From: Lachnospira hominis (ex Liu et al. 2021)
GTDB taxonomy: Bacteria; Bacillota; Clostridia; Lachnospirales; Lachnospiraceae
Assembly: GCF_014287955.1 (NCBI RefSeq)
Contig: NZ_JACOPD010000005.1
Coordinates: 222,036 to 286,035, forward strand
Direction: 5' to 3'
Length of the DNA: 64,000 nucleotides
The notes beneath the pieces were generated by a model that was not told where the DNA came from, did no database searches, and worked only from the letters and a program-made list of their open reading frames with translations. Position numbers and translations under genes: made by a program. Within the stretch, counting starts at the first letter, position 1. Each line of letters begins with the position of its first letter. Positions 18,536 through 28,019 of this stretch are shown piece by piece.

Positions 18536-20236
18536 TTAATTTCTGATGAATTTTGATTCAAATTCATCTGCCGGCATCGGTTTTCCATAATAATATCCCT
18601 GTATGCAGTCGGCACCAAGTGATTTAACGCACTCAAGTTCTTCGGCGGTCTCGACACCCTCCACGCACACTTTTATTCCAAGCTTGTGTGCCATATCGAT
18701 AACATATTCTACCAGCGAATAATTTTCTGTATTACTGTCTATATTCTGGACAAACATTCTGTCAATTTTTATTATGCCAAATGTCATATCACGTATATAT
18801 CGAAGATTAGAATATCCTGTGCCGAAATCATCAATCGCAAGTTTGAAGCCGAGAAGTTCAAATGAACGCAGAACATTACGCACCATAGGATTGTTTTCAA
18901 GCTCACCGCTTTCAGTAACTTCAAAAACAATATTTTTGTGGCTTATATCTTCCTGAGTGATACATTCCATTGCATCACCTACAATATCACTTTTTATAAC
19001 CTGTACAAATGAAAGATTGATATTGACTGTGAAATCCGGAATTATTCCGCACCATTTTTTACACTGCTGCACAGCCTGGGTTATAATCCATTTTCCAAGC
19101 GGAATAATAAGTGAACTTTCCTCAAGAAGCGGAATAAAATCAACCGGTGACATAAAACCGTATTTTTCGCTGTTCCATCTTATAAGTGCCTCGGCACCTT
19201 TTATAGCATTGCATGAAGTATTGAATATTGGCTGATAATATACTTCAAAGCCATTAAATCCATTTATAATACTGCTTCTTAAATGTTCCTGAATATCCAT
19301 TTTATGAATATAGGTCTCATACTGTTCTTTTGAATATGCAACAAATGTATTCCTGCCTTTGAGTTTTGCTTCATGTAATGCAAAACGTGCATTCTGGATT
19401 ACACTGTCAAATGAATCACGTCCCGATTCAAATATATCTGCACCGCCGGAGATTGTATAAAAAATGTTGTAATTACGCTCTTTTATCATATTGTCAACAC
19501 GTACTCTTATGTATTTATAAAGCAGCTTTGCTTTATCGACGATTTCTTCATCAGTACCCTGTCTTGTCATAAGAATTGCAAATTCGTCCCCTGAAAGACG
19601 GTACACGGACTTCGTATCACCTACACACTGAATTATACATCCTGCTATATCAGCAAGAACTTCATCACCTGTTTTAACTCCATATTTTTCATTGACTGCC
19701 TTAAAATTATCTACACCGATAAGGAGCATGTAACCGCGTTTTATTTCAGAATTATTGTCCATCATAAAATAATTTTTTTCAAGCATGCTTTCACTGTAAA
19801 GATTAGTTGTATTATCATACTTTCTTATGCTGCCAATTTCTTCAATTGCACCTACAAGATAAAGTACATCATTTTCTTTATCATATACAGCCTCACCACG
19901 GCAGTTAATCCATACAGGCTTTTTTTCTTTGTTGTACCATCTGTATTCAAGGTCATGTCTTCCTGATTTGTTTTGTTTAATACGATTAATGTCATTAGCC
20001 AGCATTTCTATATCATCCGGATATATTACTTCATTAAGTTTCTCAGCTGCATTATCAAATGACACACTGTCAAGAGCAAATATGTCCAAAGCTTTATGGC
20101 TTATCGTATAATAATCATTTGTTAAATCATATACATAAATACATCCTGACGTACATTCATCTAAAATATTAATCAAATTTTCGTAATTTAAAACACGCGA
20201 TACGTTCTCATTGTTCCAATTCATCTTATGCCCCAT
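18536..20236 (-). CDS. PAS-GGDEF-EAL cyclic-di-GMP protein
   Basis: A soluble protein of 566 residues with a PAS-like sensor (about 25-135), a GGDEF domain (about 145-300) and an EAL domain (about 315-560). The diguanylate cyclase loop is SGDEF instead of GGDEF; some such variants remain active, and the upstream GVDNFKAVNEKYG segment is intact. The EAL domain keeps EALIRW, NINLS, EVTE, IDDFGTGYSNL, KIDR and EGVET, so phosphodiesterase activity is likely. No transmembrane segment is seen. It lies 31 bases after proA but is not obviously related to proline synthesis. The first ATG is used; a second, four codons later, is also possible. Confidence 0.9.
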   Translation of the reverse strand: MGHKMNWNNENVSRVLNYENLINILDECTSGCIYVYDLTNDYYTISHKALDIFALDSVSFDNAAEKLNEVIYPDDIEMLANDINRIKQNKSGRHDLEYRWYNKEKKPVWINCRGEAVYDKENDVLYLVGAIEEIGSIRKYDNTTNLYSESMLEKNYFMMDNNSEIKRGYMLLIGVDNFKAVNEKYGVKTGDEVLADIAGCIIQCVGDTKSVYRLSGDEFAILMTRQGTDEEIVDKAKLLYKYIRVRVDNMIKERNYNIFYTISGGADIFESGRDSFDSVIQNARFALHEAKLKGRNTFVAYSKEQYETYIHKMDIQEHLRSSIINGFNGFEVYYQPIFNTSCNAIKGAEALIRWNSEKYGFMSPVDFIPLLEESSLIIPLGKWIITQAVQQCKKWCGIIPDFTVNINLSFVQVIKSDIVGDAMECITQEDISHKNIVFEVTESGELENNPMVRNVLRSFELLGFKLAIDDFGTGYSNLRYIRDMTFGIIKIDRMFVQNIDSNTENYSLVEYVIDMAHKLGIKVCVEGVETAEELECVKSLGADCIQGYYYGKPMPADEFESKFIRN

Positions 20237-20267
20237 TTCACATCTTATACTGACATTTGTGCAATTA

Positions 20268-21515
20268 TTATTTTCTGACCTGGCCGTTACCTAGTATTAC
20301 ATACTTGCCTGTCGTAAGAGCTGACAGCCCCATAGGTCCCCTTGCATGGATTTTCTGTGTGCTTATACCTATTTCTGCACCAAAGCCAAATTCAAATCCA
20401 TCTGTAAATCTTGTAGATGCATTTACATAAACTGCGGCTGCATCAATCTCATCAAGAAATTTTCTAGATGCAATATAATCATTTGTTATAATTGATTCTG
20501 AATGCCCTGTATTATATTTATTAATATGTTCTATAGCTTCGTCAATCGTATCAACTGTTTTCAGTGATATAATATAATCAAGATATTCTGTTCCCCAGTC
20601 TTGCTGTGTTGCAGGAACAATGCGTGAATCAGCTTCACATGCTGTTTCATCTCCTCGTACTTCTACATTTTTTTCTTTGAGACGGTCAACGACAAGTGGA
20701 ATAAATTCTTTTGCTATTTTTTTATTCACAACAAGAGATTCACACGCATTACACACACCAATCCGCTGTGTCTTTGCATTATAAATTATATCGCATGCCA
20801 TTTTAAAATCTGCATCTTCATGGACATAAATATGGCAGTTTCCTGTTCCTGTTTCAATTACCGGAACTGTACTGTTATTTACTACATTTTTTATAAGACC
20901 GGCACCGCCTCTTGGAATGATTACATCTACATATTCATTCATCTTCATAAGTTCATTTACATATTTTCTGTCTGTATCAGAAATTAATATAACAGCATCT
21001 TCGCATACGCCGGCTCTGATAAGTGTATCTCTTATTATCTCAACAAGTTTTATATTGGAGTTAATGGAATCACTTCCTCCACGGAGTATAACTGCATTTC
21101 CTGACTTAAATGTCAGTCCGAAAGCATCAACTGTGACATTTGGCCGCGACTCATATATTATTGCGATTACACCAAGCGGAACCTTTTTATATCCTATCAT
21201 AAGACCATTAGGACGCTGTTTCATTGAAGTAATCTCACCGACTGGATCTTCAAGTGCAACAAGCTGTCTTAATCCTTCAGCCATTCCTTCGATTCTGGCA
21301 TCTGTGAGTGTAAGCCTGTCAATAAGTGCAGGTTTCATGCCATTTTTAACAGCTTCATCAACATCTGCCTTATTAGCTTTTTTGATTTCATCAGCTTTTT
21401 TAATAAGTTCATCTGCAACCATTTCAAGAACTTCGTTCTTTTTTGTGATTTTAAACTTTGCCATCTGTCTTGACGCTGCTTTTGCTCTTTTTCCCAATAC
21501 ATCTAATGATTCCAT
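20268..21515 (-). CDS. proA: Gamma-glutamyl phosphate reductase
   Basis: NADPH-dependent reduction of gamma-glutamyl phosphate to glutamate semialdehyde, the second step of proline synthesis. About 415 residues of the aldehyde dehydrogenase superfamily: [20 protein letters not shown] region, GNAVILRGG, and the catalytic Cys segment [12 protein letters not shown]. The start is the ATG at 21515, preceded by GGAGG; an upstream GTG in frame (21533) overlaps that site and would be untranslated. It is the last gene of the proB operon. Confidence 0.97.
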   Translation of the reverse strand: MESLDVLGKRAKAASRQMAKFKITKKNEVLEMVADELIKKADEIKKANKADVDEAVKNGMKPALIDRLTLTDARIEGMAEGLRQLVALEDPVGEITSMKQRPNGLMIGYKKVPLGVIAIIYESRPNVTVDAFGLTFKSGNAVILRGGSDSINSNIKLVEIIRDTLIRAGVCEDAVILISDTDRKYVNELMKMNEYVDVIIPRGGAGLIKNVVNNSTVPVIETGTGNCHIYVHEDADFKMACDIIYNAKTQRIGVCNACESLVVNKKIAKEFIPLVVDRLKEKNVEVRGDETACEADSRIVPATQQDWGTEYLDYIISLKTVDTIDEAIEHINKYNTGHSESIITNDYIASRKFLDEIDAAAVYVNASTRFTDGFEFGFGAEIGISTQKIHARGPMGLSALTTGKYVILGNGQVRK

Positions 21516-21538
21516 TTTTTCCTCCAAAAACACTTAAA

Positions 21539-22087
21539 CTAAAAAACTCTGTCCTGTGTCACAATGATATCAGGGCATATATCAAATTCATCGGTCTCAA
21601 ACTCTTTTGTTATCTGCATTTCAAATGCGGCAGCCACTGTAAATATATTATTATGGTCTTTAAGAAATCTGTCATAAAAACCGCCGCCGTACCCGGCTCT
21701 GTGATGTGATAAATCAAAAGCAATCCCGGGCATTACCATAAAAGCTTCATCGCTGTCTTCCCATACTGTACCGTCATCATCCGGTTCTGGTATTCCATAT
21801 GCACCAGGAGTTAAATCGTGAAAAGAATTTATTTTTATAAATTTCATGTCTTTTCCATAAACTTTTGGTACATATACATTTTTATCCAAAGAAATGCAAT
21901 CATTTATAAAATCATGTGTATCAACTTCATTATTATAACTTACATAAACAAGAATATCATGATTTTTTTTAAATTCTGGCATTTCCTTTATTTTTTTAAA
22001 TATAGCTGCACTATTATTCTTTATATAGGCTTCGCCAAGCATAGCTCTTTTTGCTTTTATTTCTTTGCGTATTTCATGTTTAGTCAT
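21539..22087 (-). CDS. 5-formyltetrahydrofolate cyclo-ligase
   Basis: ATP-dependent conversion of 5-formyl-THF to 5,10-methenyl-THF. About 182 residues with the N-terminal basic helix (KHEIRKEIKAKRAML), and the C-terminal family motif GYGGGFYDRFL that contributes to ATP binding. The ATG at 22087 gives the usual N-terminus MTKHEIRKEIKAKR; in-frame codons upstream would overlap the preceding gene and have no ribosome site. It is embedded in the proline operon between an unknown gene and proA. Confidence 0.93.
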   Translation of the reverse strand: MTKHEIRKEIKAKRAMLGEAYIKNNSAAIFKKIKEMPEFKKNHDILVYVSYNNEVDTHDFINDCISLDKNVYVPKVYGKDMKFIKINSFHDLTPGAYGIPEPDDDGTVWEDSDEAFMVMPGIAFDLSHHRAGYGGGFYDRFLKDHNNIFTVAAAFEMQITKEFETDEFDICPDIIVTQDRVF

Positions 22088-22112
22088 ATTATCACTCAAA
22101 AATCTTCCAACT

Positions 22113-23237
22113 TTACCCGACAAATATAAGCAGATCATCAAAATGCTTTATGCACCCTTTAAATTTGTCTCTTGTTTTATATATCGCATGATGCATATCC
22201 GGAAATCTGAATACCTCCACAAAATCATTTTCTTTCCTGAATATAGACATCTTCTTGACATGTTCACTTGTAACTATTATATCATCCTGAACATATTCGA
22301 CGCAGACATCTGCCGGTAATTTATATTCTGTTTTCTGTGTGTTCAGGTTGATTATACGTGTTCCTTTATCACTCTCAAGGAAATTATAAGGAACCCCCGA
22401 TATCACGCATATATTCTTAAAGTCTGCTGCCTCCGATATACGGCTGTTAAGCCGTACACGTTTGACTTTGTTATCATAATCATATATTACAACTTCTTCA
22501 CTGTCTGCAGATACATCTCTCTTTGTATACAAGAGAGTATTGTTATATTTACGCATATGTGCAAGCTGCATTGTATCACTTGCATTGTCAAGAATGTCTG
22601 TATAAGTAATCTTTTCAAGTCCAATTACCATATCAGATACAAACTGGTTGACATTTATTACTCCTATGGTTTTATTGCCTATTTTTATTCCGCACAGATT
22701 TCCGCTTAATGGAACAATCTTGTCAATTCCAAAACGACCAAGTTCTTCGTTTTGGAATTCAAGTTCTTTATTATTTTTTACATCTTTAAGCAAAAAACTA
22801 TAGCTGTCTTTGTTGCCATACTCACCATTTTTTGTCTCAAAAACACAAAAATCCTGTGCCAGTACAAGGACTTTGAGATAATCCGGTTCTCTGAGTCTGT
22901 CTGTAGGAACAATCTGTGTATGTATGATAAATGTCTCCTGCAGTGAAATCTGATACCAGTAAAATGTAATCTGTGTTTCATGTTCATTTATCATTTTTGC
23001 TGATGTAAATACAAAATAATCTCTTTCCTCAGAGCCGTAATAAATCTTCGTAACATTGAACTTTGGCACTTCCGGAAGAATTTCAAAACGCTCATTATTT
23101 GCCGGATTAAATAAGAAAATATGTTTGCCGTTGAATTGCTCAAGTCTTCTGTTATCGTCAATTATCTGAAGGAGAATTTCCCTGTTCACAGGAATATACA
23201 TGCCCTCTTCAAAATTCTTGACCAGTTTAATGTCCAT
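22113..23237 (-). CDS. Conserved protein of unknown function, beta-rich
   Basis: I do not recognise the family. The 374-residue product has no signal peptide or membrane helix. It contains repeated short beta-strand-like segments of alternating hydrophobic and charged residues (for example ITFYWYQISL, FCVFETKNGEYG, NLCGIKIGNKTIGVI), which is compatible with a propeller fold; that is inference only. The ATG at 23237 is preceded by GGAGG; an upstream ATG at 23258 is less well placed. It lies between proB and the cyclo-ligase with gaps of 45 and 25 bases, so it is co-transcribed with proline genes. Confidence 0.75.
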   Translation of the reverse strand: MDIKLVKNFEEGMYIPVNREILLQIIDDNRRLEQFNGKHIFLFNPANNERFEILPEVPKFNVTKIYYGSEERDYFVFTSAKMINEHETQITFYWYQISLQETFIIHTQIVPTDRLREPDYLKVLVLAQDFCVFETKNGEYGNKDSYSFLLKDVKNNKELEFQNEELGRFGIDKIVPLSGNLCGIKIGNKTIGVINVNQFVSDMVIGLEKITYTDILDNASDTMQLAHMRKYNNTLLYTKRDVSADSEEVVIYDYDNKVKRVRLNSRISEAADFKNICVISGVPYNFLESDKGTRIINLNTQKTEYKLPADVCVEYVQDDIIVTSEHVKKMSIFRKENDFVEVFRFPDMHHAIYKTRDKFKGCIKHFDDLLIFVG

Positions 23238-23282
23238 AAAACCTCCGTTAAACCCCAAAACTATTTGTACGTATTCAACCTC

Positions 23283-24131
23283 TTAAATCAATTCAAGTAT
23301 ATTAAAATCATTATATTCGTGTTGCAGGAATAATGTTCCGGTATTTTCACCATTAATTATTCTGCTTATATTTGTAACATCATTTCCATTCGTAATAACC
23401 ATGTCTGTGCCAGAATATGTTGCAATCTGTGCTGCAACAAGTTTGGCTGACATACCGCCTGTTCCTACTGAACTTCCTGATGAATTTTTGCCCATATTCA
23501 TAAGCTGCTCATCTATTTTATCTACCACATTAATGAACTTGGCATCCGGATTCTTATTCGGGTCGTCTGTATAAAGACCATCTATATCAGATAAAAGAAT
23601 AAGTAAATCTGCCTCTGTTATCGAAGCAACTAAAGCCGAGAGCTTATCATTATCTCCGAAACTCTGAACCTGTTCAATCTCATATGTTGATACAGTATCA
23701 TTTTCATTTACAACAGGAATTGCTCCTATATGTAAAAGTTCTTTAAATGTATTTTCTGCATTAGTACGTGTAACTGGATTAAGCATTGTATATTTAGTAA
23801 GAAGTACCTGTGCTGCAATTGTTCCGTATTCTGCAAAAAGTTTCTGGTATACCATCATAAGTTTGGCCTGTCCTATAGCTGCACACGCCTGCTTTACAGG
23901 AAGCTCGTCAGGTCTTTCGTGAAGCCCTATGGCTGTTTTTCCAACTGCAATTGCACCTGATGAAACAAGTATTACTTCTTTTCCGGAATTTTTAATATCT
24001 ACTAATGCTCTTACAAGACGCTCAATTTTTAACAAATCAAGTTTTCCTGTCTCGCTGTGCATAAGTGATGATGAACCAATCTTTACAACTATTCTTTTTT
24101 TATCTTTAAGAAAATCTCTTCCGTTACACAT
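23283..24131 (-). CDS. proB: Glutamate 5-kinase without PUA domain
   Basis: Phosphorylates glutamate, the committed and usually proline-inhibited step of proline synthesis. Amino-acid kinase fold with VVKIGSSSL (substrate and phosphate loop), VSSGAIAVG, NENDTVS and FGDNDKLSALVA, and the GTGGMSAKL segment near residue 220. It stops at 282 residues; the C-terminal PUA domain of E. coli ProB (367 residues) is absent, as in many Firmicutes. It is the first gene of proB-unknown-5-FCL-proA. Confidence 0.96.
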   Translation of the reverse strand: MCNGRDFLKDKKRIVVKIGSSSLMHSETGKLDLLKIERLVRALVDIKNSGKEVILVSSGAIAVGKTAIGLHERPDELPVKQACAAIGQAKLMMVYQKLFAEYGTIAAQVLLTKYTMLNPVTRTNAENTFKELLHIGAIPVVNENDTVSTYEIEQVQSFGDNDKLSALVASITEADLLILLSDIDGLYTDDPNKNPDAKFINVVDKIDEQLMNMGKNSSGSSVGTGGMSAKLVAAQIATYSGTDMVITNGNDVTNISRIINGENTGTLFLQHEYNDFNILELI

Positions 24132-24170
24132 ATAAGCTGTCCTTTTTCCAATTTAAAATATTTCTGTACT

Positions 24171-24199
24171 ATTTTACACTATTTTGCTCAGATTGTCAC
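24171..24199 (-). promoter_or_regulatory. Candidate sigma-A promoter for the proB operon
   Basis: Minus strand: GTGACA (-35, five of six consensus) and TAAAAT (-10) separated by 17 bases. The -35 overlaps the end of the upstream flavoprotein gene. The -10 lies within a short tandem repeat of AAAATAGT. Confidence 0.5.
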
Positions 24200-25876
24200 C
24201 TTTTTTATATATTCCGATGCAATCCTTTCCGCAACTTTCATTCCATCAACTGCAGCAGATGTAATGCCTCCTGCGTATCCTGCACCTTCGCCACATGGAA
24301 ACAGGCCCTTAATATCTGATTCACAGTTTTCGTTTCTTATAATTCTTACCGGACTTGATGTTCTGCTCTCAACACCTGAAAACACAGCATCTTCCATATC
24401 AAAACCTTTGATGTGTTTTGCAAAGCCTTTAACGCCTTCACTTATTGAATCACTTATTGTTGTGCCTAAGACATTTCTTAAATTGGCAAAGCTGTAACTG
24501 CCTTTAATGTTCGGTGTTACAATGCCAAATCCGGTTGAAATTCTGTCCTGTCTGAAGTCTTCAAGCAGCTGGACAGGAACATTACCATCACCGTATCTGT
24601 ATGCAAGCTTTTCAAGCTCTCGCTGATAATACATTCCTGCCAATGCACCATTATTTCCATAATCATCAGGTGTTACCGTGACAATTATTGCACTGTTTGC
24701 ATTGCCTGAATTTCGTCCTGAATAGCTCATTCCATTGACGGCAAGCATATTTTTTTCAGAAGAGGCATTGACAACATAACCTCCGGGGCACATGCAGAAT
24801 GAATAAACGCCTCTGCCCGCTTCTGTCTGGTATGTAACTTTATAATCTGCCGCAGGCATCTTGTATGCAGAATCACCATAAGCATTATAATTAATAAATG
24901 ACTGTGGGTGTTCAAGTCTTAAACCGACAGCAAATGACTTTGCTGTCATATTTATATTTCTTTTTTCAAGCATCTCGAATGTATCTCTTGCACTGTGTCC
25001 TATTGCAAGACACAGATTGTCACATGCAAGTTCATATTCTTCACCATTTTTTACATTTTTGATTTTAATACCGGAGATTGCTCTGTATGAATTCTTTTCA
25101 ATTGTTAAAATATCAGTAATTTTGCAGTTGAACCTTATTTCACCGCCAAGTTCAATAATATGTTTTCTTATTGAAGATACAACATTTCCAAGTACATCAG
25201 TTCCAATGTGCGGTTTATTTATGTATAATATTGATGGGTCAGCCCCGAATTCAACGAAAGTTTCAAGCATGCATCTGATTCTGCCGCTTGTATCTTTTAT
25301 CATTGTATTTAGTTTTCCATCAGAAAATGTACCTGCACCGCCTTCGCCAAACTGCACATTTGATTCTGTGTCAAGTTCACCTGTATTCCAGAAATTTTCT
25401 ACAGTTTTTCTTCTTTCATCCACAGGCTCTCCACGTTCGATTACAATTGGTTTAAGTCCTGCTTCGGCAAGTTTCAGTGCGGCAAATATTCCTGCAGGTC
25501 CGAATCCTGCAATTACAGGTCTTTTATGTGAATCAAGGCTGTAATTAACGTCTTTAGCCGGAAAATCAAACTCATTAATACATGCCATTGAAGCATTTTT
25601 TATCTGCATTTTATGCTTTTGTTTTTTAGTGATTTTTCCTTCAATAATGTCATTTAAAGCAATATTTTTTCCGGATATTATAACATTGTATACATCAACA
25701 CTGTATACATAATAAATATCAGGTTTATGTCTTGCATCAAGCGATTTTTTAAATATTTTCCATTCAATCTGTGCATCTGCAGGAAGCTTTAATGTATGTA
25801 TAATCATATTTTTAAGCTTTTTTTCGGATTCATCCGGCTTTAATTTCAGCTGGCTTACACGTATCACGTTTTTCAT
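24188..25876 (-). CDS. FAD-dependent dehydrogenase of the COG2509 family
   Basis: A 562-residue flavoprotein. An N-terminal domain of about 110 residues (KLKPDESEKKLKNMI region) precedes a Rossmann dinucleotide motif AGFGPAGIFAALKLAEAG (18 residues), an ERG motif, and the family's strongly conserved VQFGEGGAGTFSDGKLNT (18 residues). A C-terminal FAD motif GLFPCGEGAGYAGGI is present. The physiological substrate of this family is unknown. It follows another flavoprotein by two bases, so the two are co-translated. Confidence 0.85.
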   Translation of the reverse strand: MKNVIRVSQLKLKPDESEKKLKNMIIHTLKLPADAQIEWKIFKKSLDARHKPDIYYVYSVDVYNVIISGKNIALNDIIEGKITKKQKHKMQIKNASMACINEFDFPAKDVNYSLDSHKRPVIAGFGPAGIFAALKLAEAGLKPIVIERGEPVDERRKTVENFWNTGELDTESNVQFGEGGAGTFSDGKLNTMIKDTSGRIRCMLETFVEFGADPSILYINKPHIGTDVLGNVVSSIRKHIIELGGEIRFNCKITDILTIEKNSYRAISGIKIKNVKNGEEYELACDNLCLAIGHSARDTFEMLEKRNINMTAKSFAVGLRLEHPQSFINYNAYGDSAYKMPAADYKVTYQTEAGRGVYSFCMCPGGYVVNASSEKNMLAVNGMSYSGRNSGNANSAIIVTVTPDDYGNNGALAGMYYQRELEKLAYRYGDGNVPVQLLEDFRQDRISTGFGIVTPNIKGSYSFANLRNVLGTTISDSISEGVKGFAKHIKGFDMEDAVFSGVESRTSSPVRIIRNENCESDIKGLFPCGEGAGYAGGITSAAVDGMKVAERIASEYIKKVTI

Positions 25877-25878
25877 AA

Positions 25879-27138
25879 TTATCTCCGTTCTATATTTTTA
25901 CTCCGGCTGCTCATAAGCCCGGCAAGATGTCCGCTGCTGAATGCCCATTGCAGATTGTATCCGCCGCATTTTCCGTCAACATCAACAATTTCACCGGCAA
26001 AATAAAGTCCTTTTGTGTTAAGAGACTCCATTGTATCAGGATTTATCTGTGAAAGTTCAATACCGCCTTGACATACCTGGGCATTTTCAAATCCTTTATA
26101 TCCCGTTATATTAAAAATGTAGTTTTTTAACTGCTTTACAATCAGAAAACACATTTCTTTTCCAGCTTCACTAACAGACATATTAATATCTGCATTTACG
26201 CTTTTTGCTGCCGCAGACACAAGCTTTTTATTTACAATTCCAGCAAAAAACTGCTCAATTGTCTTTTGCGGTTCGCGTTTTATCCGCATTTCTATGTCAC
26301 TTGCAATATCATCATATTCAATATCGCTAATCATATCTATGGCAGCAGTTACTTTTTTCTTTTCAAAAACGCCCCTGACTGCAAAACGGCTCACCTGAAA
26401 CACAGGAATTCCGGAAATACCGTAATCAGTATACTGTATCTCTCCTGTATCACGCGAAATTTCTTCGCCGTCAATATATATTTTTACAGTTCCGGTGCTT
26501 CTTACGCCAGCCATTATTTTGCAGAATTTATTGTCACTTTTCAACTGTACAAGTGCCGGAAGAGGTCTTTTAACACTGCATCCCATATCTAATGCAATTT
26601 TATATCCACTTCCGTCAGAACCCGAAACAGGTAATGCATTTGAGCCGGCAGCCAGAATGACTGATTTTGTATTTACACGCCTGTTTTCATTATTATCATA
26701 ACAATCAATTAAAAAATCCTCTTTTTTATATATGCTCTCTATATTACATTCAAGAAAAATTTCTATTCCCAGTCTTTTTATTTCCATGCATAAAGCATCA
26801 CAGACTGAAGCTGCAGTTTCAGAATGTGGGTATACATAACCGTTTTTTTCTTTTGAATAAATGCCAAGCTGCCTGAAAAATCCGATGACCTCTTTTTCAT
26901 TAAACTTATTAATGACATTCATAACAAAATCCTTATCTTCATTCTGGAAACATGTTGCATCCATCTTGTGATTTGTAAAATTGCATTTGCCATTACCTGT
27001 AGATAAAATCTTGCTTCCAAGTCTTTTTGTATGTTCTATTATGGCTGTTTTTGCTCCATTTTGTGCTGCTGTGACAGCCGCCATCATTCCGGATGCACCG
27101 CCACCGATAACAACACAGTCATATCTGTAAGATCTCAC
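25879..27138 (-). CDS. BaiN/RdsA (HI0933)-type NAD(P)/FAD-dependent oxidoreductase
   Basis: About 419 residues. The N-terminal FAD site VIGGGASGMMAAVTAAQNGA (20 residues) is followed by the family signature LSTGNGKCNFTN; the C-terminus carries FAGEIVDVDGKCGGYNLQWA (20 residues) and SSGHLAG. Family members include a bile-acid pathway flavoprotein, but most have no assigned substrate. I chose the GTG at 27138 because GGAGG sits five bases upstream; in-frame ATG codons further upstream would add an uncharacteristic N-terminus. Confidence 0.88.
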   Translation of the reverse strand: MRSYRYDCVVIGGGASGMMAAVTAAQNGAKTAIIEHTKRLGSKILSTGNGKCNFTNHKMDATCFQNEDKDFVMNVINKFNEKEVIGFFRQLGIYSKEKNGYVYPHSETAASVCDALCMEIKRLGIEIFLECNIESIYKKEDFLIDCYDNNENRRVNTKSVILAAGSNALPVSGSDGSGYKIALDMGCSVKRPLPALVQLKSDNKFCKIMAGVRSTGTVKIYIDGEEISRDTGEIQYTDYGISGIPVFQVSRFAVRGVFEKKKVTAAIDMISDIEYDDIASDIEMRIKREPQKTIEQFFAGIVNKKLVSAAAKSVNADINMSVSEAGKEMCFLIVKQLKNYIFNITGYKGFENAQVCQGGIELSQINPDTMESLNTKGLYFAGEIVDVDGKCGGYNLQWAFSSGHLAGLMSSRSKNIERR

Positions 27139-27181
27139 ATTTTCCTCCATAAGTATTTTTATAAACATTCCAACAGGTATT

Positions 27182-27544
27182 TTATGAACTGTAAGCCTGT
27201 AAAAAATTATAAAGATTTTCTTCACCATCAATATAAAGTCCCAGTTTTAACTGTTCACGTATTTCTGCCGGAATTGAATTCATATTAATATCGGCATAAT
27301 CATAGAATGTTCTGTCCGATTCTTTATATATGACAACTTTTCCGTCTTCATAGACAAGATAAAAACTTTCATTAATATCTTCATCTGCCGGATACGTACT
27401 GTCAGTTGTCTGTGTATAATTTTCCGGATTAATGTTATTTTTATTATGTTTCGTTTTATAATAACCTGTTATAAATATAACAAAACAGATTATTATTATC
27501 AAACCGACAACAATTCCCACAATATAACCATATATTTTTTTCAT
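27182..27544 (-). CDS. Small membrane-anchored protein, BofC C-terminal-like
   Basis: A 120-residue protein with one N-terminal membrane helix (about 5-27), a polar linker and a C-terminal domain of about 60 residues: FYLVYEDGKVVIYKESDRTF then a DINMNSIPAEIREQL helix and GLYIDGEENLYNFLQAY. This layout resembles the C-terminal domain of BofC (bypass of forespore C) proteins, where a beta-strand pair is followed by 'lP..ir..L..Gi...seeeL...Le.y'. BofC affects sigma-K checkpoint signalling in Bacillus; that role is not shown here. The ribosome site is weak. Confidence 0.6.
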   Translation of the reverse strand: MKKIYGYIVGIVVGLIIIICFVIFITGYYKTKHNKNNINPENYTQTTDSTYPADEDINESFYLVYEDGKVVIYKESDRTFYDYADINMNSIPAEIREQLKLGLYIDGEENLYNFLQAYSS

Positions 27545-27607
27545 ACATGTTTATCAGCCTGTATATAAGCTGCCTCCATGTGGTTATTATTGCCTTTTTC
27601 AATTCAA

Positions 27608-28018
27608 TTATTCAGTTTTGATATCACATGCACCAAAACTGTGCGGTAAAAGCTCATCAAGCTTGAATTTTTTAATTAATCCATGATTTTCAAGGATTAT
27701 AATTCCGTCACTGTTCATAAATTCCGACATAACCTGTCTGCATATTCCGCACGGCCATGTGAATTCATTGCTGTCTGATGCAATTGCAATCTTTTTTATT
27801 CTGTTTTTTTGGTCGCTTACACATTTGAAAATTGCCGTTCTCTCAGCACAGTTTGTTGCACCATATGACGAATTTTCTATATTACAGCCTGTGTATACAT
27901 AATTATCTTCTGATAAAACAGCTGAACCTACATGAAAATGTGAGTATGGCACATATGCTTTTTTTGCTGCTTCTTTTGCCATTGATATAAGTTGTTCATC
28001 ACTTATTTCATCCATCAT
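27608..28018 (-). CDS. cdd: Cytidine deaminase
   Basis: Zinc enzyme deaminating cytidine and deoxycytidine in pyrimidine salvage. The 136 residues contain the short tetrameric-type signature: NCAERTAIFK (Cys ligand and catalytic Glu) and PCGICRQ (two Cys ligands), plus the N-terminal AYVPYSHFHVGSAV substrate loop. It is one base from the end of the upstream DUF3048 gene. The neighbourhood phoH-ybeY-...-cdd is conserved in Firmicutes. Confidence 0.96.
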   Translation of the reverse strand: MMDEISDEQLISMAKEAAKKAYVPYSHFHVGSAVLSEDNYVYTGCNIENSSYGATNCAERTAIFKCVSDQKNRIKKIAIASDSNEFTWPCGICRQVMSEFMNSDGIIILENHGLIKKFKLDELLPHSFGACDIKTE

Positions 28019-28019
28019 C

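Noticed and set aside
18511..18541. Tandem 15-base repeat before miaB
   Set aside because: There are only two copies, AT-rich, with no spacers or palindrome; not CRISPR and no clear function.
20917..21537. 206-codon plus-strand open frame
   Set aside because: It is antisense to proA; the Ser-rich, low-information translation matches no known protein pattern.
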